A DNA stretch of 64,000 nt from Treponema sp. (GTDB lineage Bacteria; Spirochaetota; Spirochaetia; Treponematales; Treponemataceae), in the NCBI GenBank assembly GCA_016286365.1, contig JAEESN010000003.1, positions 124,001 to 188,000 on the forward strand. Reading direction: 5' to 3'. Positions 35,507 through 43,130 of the stretch are shown here, piece after piece (position 1 is the stretch's first letter; each line of letters starts with the position of its first letter). The notes below the pieces were generated by a model. That model made no database searches. It was not told the DNA's origin and worked only from the letters and a program-made list of their open reading frames with translations. The position numbers were made by a program, and so were the translations under genes.

Positions 35507-37087
35507 TTACATCTCACTGTTTGTTATAATAACATAATTTTTCATAATTGCAAAAAAAGTATTCCAGCTCTGATACTGCTCTTCAAGTAAATTAGTATTA
35601 TCACGGTTTCGCGAAGACATCATCAAAACTTTTACGTTAGAAATGATTTCGCTCGAAGGCTTCTTTGAATCTGCAAGTAATTCCCCAAGGATTTTATGCA
35701 AAGAATGAAGCGATGCCGTAATATTCTGTAAAACATTATGTCCCTGATTATTAGCGTTTCCTACCATTTTTTCAAGACGTTTATAAAAATCCTTGTCTTT
35801 AGAGCTATCTTTAATATAACCCTGCATAACCGCAATACTGTTCGGCTGGTCTGAACCAAAAGATACTTCAAAATCTTTTAAAGTGTCTTCCGCATTGATG
35901 ACAGAATATACAACCGAAGAAAAGTTTGATTTATAGGCCGGATTACTGAAAAATCCTTCGATAACAAGGTCGTTTAAAAGTCCCTTGATTCCATCAGAAA
36001 CATAAATCTTTAAGAAGGTTTTTAAAATCTTAAGAGGTAAAATCCATTTAAAAGAAAGCGATGTATTTTCCTGAAGAACTGCATTTGCTTCTGCATCGTA
36101 TCCGAATAAAGGTTCAAGAGGAGTATCCTTAAACAAGGTTGCAACTTCTGTAGAAACCTGTTCTGCCTGAATTTCTGATTTAATTCTCTGTTCTTCTGCT
36201 TCGAATCTTGATTGAATTAAATCTGCAAATTCCTGACGTGGATTTCCGCCCCGCACTTCTACCTTAGGTTCATAAATTGCATCTTCGCGGGCATATCTTA
36301 TGAGTGATTTTATTCTTTCTGCAGGAATTACTTTAGAAAGTACATAATTTATTTTTTTAAGATTTCCAACATAAAGAGCAGAATCTTCATCCGAAAGCAT
36401 TTCGCCTTTTTTAAGCTGAGCCAGAGCTTTAACCTGATCTGCAATAACAGTTGTTACCTTTAATCCTTCTATCTGATAGTATAAATCTTCCAGAAGATTA
36501 ACTGCCTTGCTCACCGAAACCGATGTATAGCGTGGTTTGTAGGTATAATCAGCAGGAACAAAGTTTGAATCAAAAAGCTGAAGGAACTGTACAAAATTGT
36601 ATCGGCAGAATTCCGCAAAATGACGCAGCTCGATGATATCCTTATCCATCATTTTAAAATCATCAGAATTTAATTCGCGGAGGAGGGTTTCCAGCTGCTT
36701 TCGCTGATGGATGTAAACGCGCTCAACATTTGAACGTTCAGAAAGAACTTCCATCTTGCGGTTTTCGTAGGACAAAGATTCAAACAGATTCTGATAGTCA
36801 GAAGAATAACCAGTCATGATGAGCTGTGCTTCGAATCTGTGTCTTTTCTGCGCGTCGTTAGGATTTATGGTTGAATAGAATAAATCATCCAGGGGTTTTA
36901 CCATCTTGTAAAGGATATAAAGCCCTTCTGCAAAATTTGGAAGAAGTTCTCCGTCTTTATAAATTGCCGGTGAATAAGAACGCAATTCAGAATCCATCTT
37001 TTTAAGACTCTGTTTTTTCTGAACTTCTGGAGAGGATCTTTTAAAAATACTTTCAAATAATTCCGAAATTGCCTGGATTAAACTCAT
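35507..37087 (-). CDS. Large cytoplasmic protein of unknown function
   Basis: A 526-residue mainly helical protein without signal peptide or membrane segment. Its start (LIQAISELFESIFKRSS) and overall layout match what I remember of a Treponema-restricted family (possibly DUF5312), but I cannot verify this. No catalytic motif is visible. It is the first gene of a five-gene run and has its own promoter. The only hint to function is its neighbours: a diguanylate cyclase, a rhomboid and two exported proteins. Confidence 0.6.
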   Translation of the reverse strand: MSLIQAISELFESIFKRSSPEVQKKQSLKKMDSELRSYSPAIYKDGELLPNFAEGLYILYKMVKPLDDLFYSTINPNDAQKRHRFEAQLIMTGYSSDYQNLFESLSYENRKMEVLSERSNVERVYIHQRKQLETLLRELNSDDFKMMDKDIIELRHFAEFCRYNFVQFLQLFDSNFVPADYTYKPRYTSVSVSKAVNLLEDLYYQIEGLKVTTVIADQVKALAQLKKGEMLSDEDSALYVGNLKKINYVLSKVIPAERIKSLIRYAREDAIYEPKVEVRGGNPRQEFADLIQSRFEAEEQRIKSEIQAEQVSTEVATLFKDTPLEPLFGYDAEANAVLQENTSLSFKWILPLKILKTFLKIYVSDGIKGLLNDLVIEGFFSNPAYKSNFSSVVYSVINAEDTLKDFEVSFGSDQPNSIAVMQGYIKDSSKDKDFYKRLEKMVGNANNQGHNVLQNITASLHSLHKILGELLADSKKPSSEIISNVKVLMMSSRNRDNTNLLEEQYQSWNTFFAIMKNYVIITNSEM

Positions 37088-37119
37088 AAGCTTTTTCTAA
37101 TTCTTTTATTAATTCTTCT

Positions 37120-37148
37120 ATTATAACAGAAAAGCCGGCATTGGGCAA
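37120..37148 (-). promoter_or_regulatory. Sigma-70-type promoter for the GGDEF-rhomboid run
   Basis: Minus strand: TTGCCC (37143-37148), 17-base spacer, perfect TATAAT (37120-37125). The leader is about 25-30 bases. Confidence 0.7.
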
Positions 37149-37225
37149 ATTATAGGAGGCGGTATAACAAAAATTGGTGATGTAAATTGGTTATGCTGAT
37201 TATGCTTTAAATTTTAAAGATTGCT

Positions 37226-38218
37226 TCAGGCGTTTTTAAGAACTGATTCGAATATCCTTTTATAATCTTCCACTGTTTCGGCGTGGACTATCTGTGCGCG
37301 TAATGCCGCTCCGTTTTCGATTCCTTTTGAATATGCGGAAAATCTCTTCCTCATCTCCAGACAAGCGTGATGTTCATTTGTGTCGGCCACCAATCTCTCC
37401 AGTTCCTCAAATCCCGTCCTCACCCTCACGTCTGCAGGAACTGGAGTATACGTTCCCTCCGTAAGAAGAGATGTTGCATCGCGGAAAATAAACGGATTAC
37501 CCATCGCCCCGCGTGCAAACATAACAGCGTCTACACCTGTCTGTTCAATCATACGCTTAGCATCTTCTGGCTTGAATAAATCGCCAGAGCCAAAGACCGG
37601 AACACGAGCGTCTACAAACTGAACAAGTTCCTTCATTATATTCCAGTCAGAAAGCCCTTCGTAGCCTTGAGCCCTTGTGCGTGGATGAATTGTTATTGCA
37701 CTTACTCCCGCTTCCAATGCCGCCTCGGCCGCTTCCTTCCAGGTGATGTGAGGTTTATCCCAGCCCGAACGTATTTTTACAGTTACAGGAGTGTCCCCAA
37801 CGGCATCTTTTACCGCTTTTGTAATTTTATAAAGCTTTTCGGGATCCTTTGTTAATGCAGAACCAGCCCCACTTTTTATGATTTTTGGAACGGGACATCC
37901 GCAGTTTATGTCTATGCATTCGCAGTGAGTTTTTTCGAGCACAATTCTTGCAGCCTCTGCCATGATGTTTTCTTCACCACCAAAAATCTGTACGGCATAG
38001 GCTTTTTCATTACAGGCGCGTGCCATTAATACTTCTGTCTTCTGATTTTTTCTGTACAGGGCTTCTGCACTCACCATCTCGGTATAAGTAAAGCATGCCC
38101 CGTTTTCTATGCAGACAGAACGAAAAGCCGAGTCACTGTACCCCGCAACAGGCGCTAAAAAGAGATTTCCCTTAAGATTAATTTTCCCGATTGAAACAGG
38201 ATGATAAAGTGCTTTCAT
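37226..38218 (-). CDS. dus: tRNA-dihydrouridine synthase
   Basis: FMN enzyme that reduces specific uridines of tRNA to dihydrouridine. The TIM-barrel begins FLAPVAGYSDSAFR, and the catalytic Cys lies in INCGCPVPKI; later FMN phosphate-binding segments (VFGSGDLF, VMFARGAMGNPF) are present. From the ATG at 38218 it has 330 residues, the usual length and N-terminus (YHPVSIG). The frame is open to 38275 with three more Met codons, one of them (38263) behind an AAGGA site, so a longer start is possible. Which Dus subtype it is remains open. Confidence 0.9.
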   Translation of the reverse strand: MKALYHPVSIGKINLKGNLFLAPVAGYSDSAFRSVCIENGACFTYTEMVSAEALYRKNQKTEVLMARACNEKAYAVQIFGGEENIMAEAARIVLEKTHCECIDINCGCPVPKIIKSGAGSALTKDPEKLYKITKAVKDAVGDTPVTVKIRSGWDKPHITWKEAAEAALEAGVSAITIHPRTRAQGYEGLSDWNIMKELVQFVDARVPVFGSGDLFKPEDAKRMIEQTGVDAVMFARGAMGNPFIFRDATSLLTEGTYTPVPADVRVRTGFEELERLVADTNEHHACLEMRKRFSAYSKGIENGAALRAQIVHAETVEDYKRIFESVLKNA

Positions 38219-38232
38219 ATTAAAACAGTTTT

Positions 38233-38307
38233 TCCGGGTTTTATTCATCAAAACCCGAAGCCGAGTCATATGCATGTCCTTTTTAAAAAAGATGTATACT
38301 CGGCTTC
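38233..38307 (-). promoter_or_regulatory. Two stable hairpins between tatD and dus
   Basis: An outer 10-bp perfect stem (38257-38266 with 38298-38307, GAAGCCGAGT/ACTCGGCTTC) with a 31-base loop is followed by an 8-bp stem CGGGTTTT/AAAACCCG (about 38235-38256). Neither has a proper T run, so they resemble a structured leader more than a terminator. The outer loop contains AAAAAGGA, a possible ribosome-binding site. Confidence 0.4.
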
Positions 38308-39086
38308 TAGTCTTCCGGAAGCTTAAATGCCTTGCAGCTATTCTTCCAGAGCTGTTCGCTCAACTCTTCCAAACCCATATCAAGCATTTCTGCCAGGAAT
38401 TTAGCTGTAGAAGGAAGATATGCCGGCATAGTTCGTTTCTTTTCGCGGAATTCTGCCGGAATCATGAACGGACTTTCTGTTTCTATAAGAATGCGGTCTA
38501 CAGGAATGTTCAAAACAGTTTCGTGAAGGTTTCTTGCATTTCTGTATGTTAAATTTCCTGCAAAAGAAAACCAGATATTTTTATCAAGACACTTCTGGGC
38601 ATATTCTGCATCTTCTGAATAACAGTGGAGGATTGCTCCGGAATCAGGAAGGCGTTCAGAAAGAACATCATATAAATCACGACCAGCTTCTCTGTTATGA
38701 ATGATTACAGGAAGATTGTGTTTCTGTGCAAGTTCCAACTGAGTAATAAATAATTCAATCTGAGATCTCTTATCTCCAAACTGCTTGTAATAATCAAGAC
38801 CTGTTTCACCAACTGCTACAACATTTGGAAGTTCAAGATATTTTTCTATTGTATTGTAGAAATCTGGTCCCGGATTAGTAACTTCTGATGGAGCTACACC
38901 AACTGCGTGGTAAATTCCGGAAATAGATTTTAAATTTCCATAAACTCTTGGAAAATCGAGTAAACTATTATTAATGCTCACAATTCTTGCAACTCCAGCC
39001 TTTTTTGCCTGCTGAATTACGCGTAATTGTTCAATAGGGTCATCGTATATAAGCCCGATGTGGGCATGAGTATCAAAAAACTTCAT
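38307..39086 (-). CDS. tatD: TatD-family metal-dependent DNase
   Basis: A 259-residue TIM-barrel hydrolase. Metal ligands are seen in FFDTHAHIG at the N-terminus, GETGLDYY, IIHNREAG, ILHCYS and ETESPF, as in TatD/YcfH nucleases. I start it at the second Met (39086) because AGGA lies 8 bases upstream; the ATG nine bases earlier is in frame. A minus-strand TATAAT about 25 bases upstream likely serves it. Confidence 0.92.
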   Translation of the reverse strand: MKFFDTHAHIGLIYDDPIEQLRVIQQAKKAGVARIVSINNSLLDFPRVYGNLKSISGIYHAVGVAPSEVTNPGPDFYNTIEKYLELPNVVAVGETGLDYYKQFGDKRSQIELFITQLELAQKHNLPVIIHNREAGRDLYDVLSERLPDSGAILHCYSEDAEYAQKCLDKNIWFSFAGNLTYRNARNLHETVLNIPVDRILIETESPFMIPAEFREKKRTMPAYLPSTAKFLAEMLDMGLEELSEQLWKNSCKAFKLPED

Positions 39087-39136
39087 GGCTTTCATCCTAA
39101 ATGGCGGGTATTATAATTAATCAGCCTTTACCAGAC

Positions 39137-39164
39137 TAATTATTTAACTGTTTTCTACCGATAA
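39137..39164 (+). promoter_or_regulatory. Possible second sigma-28-type promoter before the M23 gene
   Basis: ACCGATAA (39157-39164) is seven of eight to the sigma-28 -10 consensus and identical to the one before flgM. Its upstream element is TAAT at 16 bases, a poorer match. It lies 40 bases upstream of a good sigma-70 promoter. Confidence 0.35.
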
Positions 39165-39201
39165 AGATAACACAGGTTTTCCGTATCGTCAACTTATTTG
39201 T

Positions 39202-39231
39202 TTGACATGCTCGAAAATAACATGTTATACT
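39202..39231 (+). promoter_or_regulatory. Sigma-70-type promoter of the M23-bactofilin operon
   Basis: Perfect -35 TTGACA (39202-39207), 18-base spacer, -10 TATACT (39226-39231). It overlaps the upstream part of the open frame, so the true start must be downstream. Confidence 0.75.
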
Positions 39232-39269
39232 ATAAGGAATTCATAATAGTAATATGCCCGGAGTTTATT

Positions 39270-40298
39270 TTGGCTACTAAACAGAAAAAAAACAAAAAAT
39301 TAAATAGATATTATTACACAAAGTCAAATACAAAGATTTCTCTTTTTGGTAAAAAAGTTAAAAATTTATTCATTAAGATTTTTAAAGTATTAGACAGTAA
39401 ATTAACTATCATGATTGTACCTCACTCTAAGAGCAAGGTACTCAATTTCCAGACAAATGTTTTTGCTTTATTTTTAACTCTTTTCTTAACTGTCGGAATT
39501 ATTTTCTCTTTCTTCTATTTTAACAAGAAATCTATTACAGCAAATATGACCATCGCTTCTCTGGAAACACAGAACAGAGAAACTCTTGCAAGCCTTGATC
39601 AGCTCCGTGATGAAAACGCAAACCTCTTCCAGGCTGCAAAAAAATTCCAGGCATCATTATCACAGAGCCTTTCTTTAATCGGTATTAATCAGGTTAGTTC
39701 GAACAGCAATTCTTCTATTTCTACAAGCGATCTTTCGGCTCTCTTTAATACAAAAGAAATTACATCGGGCTCTTCAAAAGAAATTGCAGATATTCAGGAA
39801 GTTACCCGCTATCTTGAAGGCGCTATAGATCCTATTGAACAGATTGGAAAAATGCTTAAAACACAGCAGTCGCTCTTTACAGAGATTCCAAGTGTTTGTC
39901 CATTAAAGGCAGCTAACCTTCACGTTTCAATGGCATTTGGTCCTAATATCCATCCTTTACATAACTTCTGGTACATTCATAAAGGTATAGACCTTTCTAC
40001 TTACCGCTCTGGAGACCCTGTAATTGCAGCTGCTTCAGGACAGATTGTTACAGTAGGATACGATACCGGATATGGTAACTATGTAATTATTAAACATAAT
40101 CATGGTTTTTATACACGTTACGCTCACTTAAGTGCGTTTAGAGTTCAGAAAGGTCAGCTTGTAAATCAGGGTGATGTAATCGGAAACGTTGGTAATACCG
40201 GTAATACAACTGGTCCACACCTTCACTACGAAGTTCATATCGGTTCCGATGTTGTTGACCCTGCTAAATATCTGAACATCAAACTTTCTACAAAATAG
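39270..40298 (+). CDS. M23 (LytM-type) peptidase, membrane-anchored
   Basis: A 342-residue protein with a basic N-terminus (~45 residues), one membrane helix (FALFLTLFLTVGIIFSFFYF), a periplasmic coiled coil, and a C-terminal LytM domain with the zinc ligands in HKGID, HxH in HLHYEV and the support His in YTRYAHLS. An active peptidoglycan endopeptidase is likely. I propose the TTG at 39270 as start: GGAG lies 6 bases upstream, and the frame's earlier start (39198) precedes the promoter. The bactofilin gene follows within 10 bases; M23-bactofilin pairs set cell shape in other bacteria. Confidence 0.88.
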   Translation: MATKQKKNKKLNRYYYTKSNTKISLFGKKVKNLFIKIFKVLDSKLTIMIVPHSKSKVLNFQTNVFALFLTLFLTVGIIFSFFYFNKKSITANMTIASLETQNRETLASLDQLRDENANLFQAAKKFQASLSQSLSLIGINQVSSNSNSSISTSDLSALFNTKEITSGSSKEIADIQEVTRYLEGAIDPIEQIGKMLKTQQSLFTEIPSVCPLKAANLHVSMAFGPNIHPLHNFWYIHKGIDLSTYRSGDPVIAAASGQIVTVGYDTGYGNYVIIKHNHGFYTRYAHLSAFRVQKGQLVNQGDVIGNVGNTGNTTGPHLHYEVHIGSDVVDPAKYLNIKLSTK

Positions 40299-40305
40299 GT
40301 TTCAC

Positions 40306-40719
40306 ATGGCATTAGTTTTCGACGATATTTCCTTTAATACTCTTATTGGTAATGGTACTTCTATTTCCGGCGACATTCACATTAACGGATGTGTAAGAAT
40401 CGACGGTGATGTAGACGGCAATATCGATACAGATGGAAACATCAACATTGGTGAAAATGCCAGAATCCGCGGAAACATAAGCGCAAAAGCAGTTATAGTT
40501 GGTGGAATTGTTCTTGGAAGCATTTATGCAGATAAGGAAGTAACTCTTCTTTCCGATTCAGCTGTTATGGGCGACATTGTTTCTCATAAGGTTCAGATTG
40601 AAGATACTGCAAAATTCCACGGACACTGTATTTCTATCCGCGATGAAGAACAGTACAAGACAGAAAAAGACAAATACCTTCAGTCCAAAGCTATTAAAGA
40701 GAGAGTTGTTCTTTCATGA
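40306..40719 (+). CDS. Bactofilin
   Basis: A 137-residue cytoskeletal protein forming a right-handed beta-helix that polymerises without nucleotide. The regular repeat of short strands is visible (SGDIHINGCVRIDGDVDGNI, GENARIRGNISAKAVIVGG). It sits directly after the M23 peptidase and overlaps the next gene by 4 bases. In Helicobacter, Myxococcus and Leptospira bactofilins take part in cell shape, often with an M23 enzyme, so a morphogenesis module is likely here. Confidence 0.92.
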   Translation: MALVFDDISFNTLIGNGTSISGDIHINGCVRIDGDVDGNIDTDGNINIGENARIRGNISAKAVIVGGIVLGSIYADKEVTLLSDSAVMGDIVSHKVQIEDTAKFHGHCISIRDEEQYKTEKDKYLQSKAIKERVVLS

Positions 40720-41282
40720 GTGAAATAAATTCTCTTAATTCAGCAACCTACTACGCTGGAGTTCAGAATGCCAGTTCTGAAGTTTCAAGAGAAAACAAAA
40801 AAGAAAAAATCAACAAATCGTCACGATTAAAGTTTACAGATTTAATCAAATCTGCCGAAGAATCTGAATCATCCATGACATTAAAAGGCTTTCCGCCCGA
40901 AATTAAAAATATGTCTGTGGAAGAAGCAGCTATCTTTCTTAAAGACCAGGTGGATCTTTCGGGAAATGATTTATGCATGAATCCTACACAGAAAAACATT
41001 GATGATTTTAAGGAAAAGGTTCAGCAGTTTATACGTTTTGTTGTTTTGAATAATTACGAAATCAAGAAAAAGACCAGAAGAGGATTTTCTTCTCCAATGA
41101 ATGCTTTTTCAAATTATAATACAACTAAGAGAGTTAAAGACCCCAGAACTATCGTTGTTACATTAAACGAATCTCTGGATCAACTTGCGCGCGGAATGCT
41201 TATTGGTCAAAAAAACAATCTTAAACTTCTGCAGCAGGTTAATCAAATTAAAGGTTTGATTGTAGACTTGATGCAGGCATAA
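40716..41282 (+). CDS. YaaR family protein (DUF327)
   Basis: A 188-residue soluble protein with the DUF327/YaaR pattern: a charged N-terminus, a central helical part with LKDQVDLSGNDL and VQQFIRFVV, and a C-terminal DPRTIVVTLNESLDQLARGM segment. Function is not established. It overlaps the bactofilin gene by ATGA. In Bacillus, yaaR also lies beside the PSP1 gene yaaT, so this neighbourhood is conserved across phyla. Confidence 0.8.
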   Translation: MSEINSLNSATYYAGVQNASSEVSRENKKEKINKSSRLKFTDLIKSAEESESSMTLKGFPPEIKNMSVEEAAIFLKDQVDLSGNDLCMNPTQKNIDDFKEKVQQFIRFVVLNNYEIKKKTRRGFSSPMNAFSNYNTTKRVKDPRTIVVTLNESLDQLARGMLIGQKNNLKLLQQVNQIKGLIVDLMQA

Positions 41283-41310
41283 TCGATATACTAAAAAAAA
41301 CGGTGGAAAA

Positions 41311-42228
41311 ATGAGTGATATTTTTGAAAGCGACATAGAAGAGAACGAGAACCTTTCGGCACTTGAAGATTCAGATCAGAGTGTCGTAGAGACAGAAAAC
41401 CTCGTAATTGATTTTACTCTTTATCATTTAAAACTCGAATACTCTAGCGAAACACTTTACGCTAAAACAAATAATAACCTCACTTTAAAAGCAGGAGAAT
41501 ATGTTATTGTTCCAACACGTTATGGAAAAGACATGGCCCTTGTTTTAGGTGAATCTAAAAAACCAATCGGTATTAAACAGAGCGACATTGTTGTTGTTGA
41601 CCGAAAAGCTTCTAAAGAAGATTTACAGAAGCGCGAAGAATTAAAACAAAAGGAAAAAGAAGCATTCCCTGTTTTTAAAGAAAAAGTTGCTAATCACAAG
41701 CTCGATATGAAGCTCGTAGACGTACACTTCCTCTTTGAAGAACAGAAAGCACTTTTCTTCTTTAGTTCCGATAACCGCGTAGACTTCCGTGAGCTTGTAA
41801 AAGACCTTGTTTCCGTATTTAAAATGAGGATTGAGCTTCGCCAGATTGGTGTTCGTGATGAATCCCGTATTACAGGCGGTCTTGGTGTTTGCGGTCGTCC
41901 TTTCTGCTGTCATGCAGTTTCAGATAAACTCCGTCCTGTTTCCATAAGAATGGCTAAAGACCAGAATCTTTCTCTCAATTCCATGAAGATTTCGGGCCAG
42001 TGTGGACGTTTACTCTGCTGTCTTTCTTATGAGTTTGACTGGTACAACGAAGCACATAAAAATCTACCGTCAGAGGGCGTTCATATTTACTACGACGGAA
42101 CAAACTTCAAAATCACAGAAGTAAATCCTCTTACAAATATGGTTAAAATGCTTGGCGAAGATGGTCGACTTCTCGAAGTAAATGCAAAACGCTTTACACA
42201 CGACAATAACCGCTGGAAAATAGACTAA
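41311..42228 (+). CDS. PSP1/RicT (YaaT) family protein
   Basis: A 305-residue cytoplasmic protein with the PSP1 domain and two Cys clusters, CGRPFCC and CGRLLCC, about 37 residues apart. In Bacillus the same motif in RicT binds a 4Fe-4S cluster and the protein helps RNA processing and developmental control in a complex with RicA and RicF. Those partners are not seen here. It has a GGTGG ribosome-binding site and follows the yaaR gene. Confidence 0.9.
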   Translation: MSDIFESDIEENENLSALEDSDQSVVETENLVIDFTLYHLKLEYSSETLYAKTNNNLTLKAGEYVIVPTRYGKDMALVLGESKKPIGIKQSDIVVVDRKASKEDLQKREELKQKEKEAFPVFKEKVANHKLDMKLVDVHFLFEEQKALFFFSSDNRVDFRELVKDLVSVFKMRIELRQIGVRDESRITGGLGVCGRPFCCHAVSDKLRPVSIRMAKDQNLSLNSMKISGQCGRLLCCLSYEFDWYNEAHKNLPSEGVHIYYDGTNFKITEVNPLTNMVKMLGEDGRLLEVNAKRFTHDNNRWKID

Positions 42229-42265
42229 AATTATTATTTTTCTGTTAAATTTTTAAAGTATCATT

Positions 42266-42271
42266 TATAAT
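42266..42271 (+). promoter_or_regulatory. TATAAT box of a leaderless transcript (methyltransferase gene)
   Basis: Perfect TATAAT ends 7 bases before the ATG at 42279; the sequence in between has no ribosome-binding site. Confidence 0.5.
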
Positions 42272-42278
42272 TATATGT

Positions 42279-43013
42279 ATGATATATACTAAAAAAATTA
42301 CGAAGCTTTATAATAACTTTTTTAAAATTCCAGACAATCAGATTGAGTTTATCTCTGATTTTTTAAAAACAAGGGAAAAGCCAGGAAAAATCCTCGATAT
42401 TGAATGTGGAACAGCACAGGCCGGAACTCTTCTTGCACAAAAGGGAAATCATTTAACTGCCATAGATACACACAAAGATTTTATTGTGTATTTGAATAAA
42501 AAATATAAAAAGATGAAGAAAACCTGCAATTTCTATAATCTTGGAACTATGGATGTTGCACGCTACTTAAAAAGAGAAAGTTACGATATTGCTCTTTGTC
42601 TGAACAGCCGTCTTTTATTCATCTCGGACAAAATTCTTTTTACAAAATTCCTGTTCGATACAAAAATCATGCTTTCGGAAGGCGGAATCTTTATTATAGA
42701 TATTGCAAACTTTAATAAACTCGACTTCCAGAGCGATGTAATCAGACTCCCGACAAGAGATTCTATGACAAATACTCTGAGCGTTTCTTTAACAAGAAAT
42801 AATTATTCATATTCGCTCAATGTTGTGATGTCTAAATCTGCCAAAAAAGAAATAACAATCATAGATGATGAACCTTCGTTCCCGTTCACAAAACAGACAA
42901 TTGAATCTGCTGCAAACGAAGTTCGTTATTCTTCAATTGATTTTTATTCTGATTATCGCGGAACTCCATTTACAGAAGATTCAGAAAGATTAATCTGCGT
43001 TCTTCATAAATAA
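42279..43013 (+). CDS. SAM-dependent methyltransferase-like protein
   Basis: A 244-residue class I methyltransferase-like fold: motif I LDIECGTAQAG, motif II around LTAIDTHKD, and later SYDIALCLNSR. Motif I departs from the usual DxGxGxG, so binding of SAM is probable rather than certain. The substrate is unknown. No ribosome-binding site; start codon 7 bases after TATAAT. Confidence 0.7.
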   Translation: MIYTKKITKLYNNFFKIPDNQIEFISDFLKTREKPGKILDIECGTAQAGTLLAQKGNHLTAIDTHKDFIVYLNKKYKKMKKTCNFYNLGTMDVARYLKRESYDIALCLNSRLLFISDKILFTKFLFDTKIMLSEGGIFIIDIANFNKLDFQSDVIRLPTRDSMTNTLSVSLTRNNYSYSLNVVMSKSAKKEITIIDDEPSFPFTKQTIESAANEVRYSSIDFYSDYRGTPFTEDSERLICVLHK

Positions 43014-43093
43014 TCCTCTTTGAAGGTAGAAATACAGAACTTCTGACACGGTCAGCAAAAACTTTAATCTGCACCTCCTCTTATCCCTCTTAA

Positions 43094-43122
43094 TTGTAAA
43101 AACTCCTGCTTTTTACTATAAT
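43094..43122 (+). promoter_or_regulatory. Promoter of proS, leaderless
   Basis: TTGTAA (43094-43099), 17-base spacer, perfect TATAAT (43117-43122), then 8 bases to the ATG. This is one of the two clearest -35/-10 pairs in the leaderless set. Confidence 0.6.
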
Positions 43123-43130
43123 AATGCATT

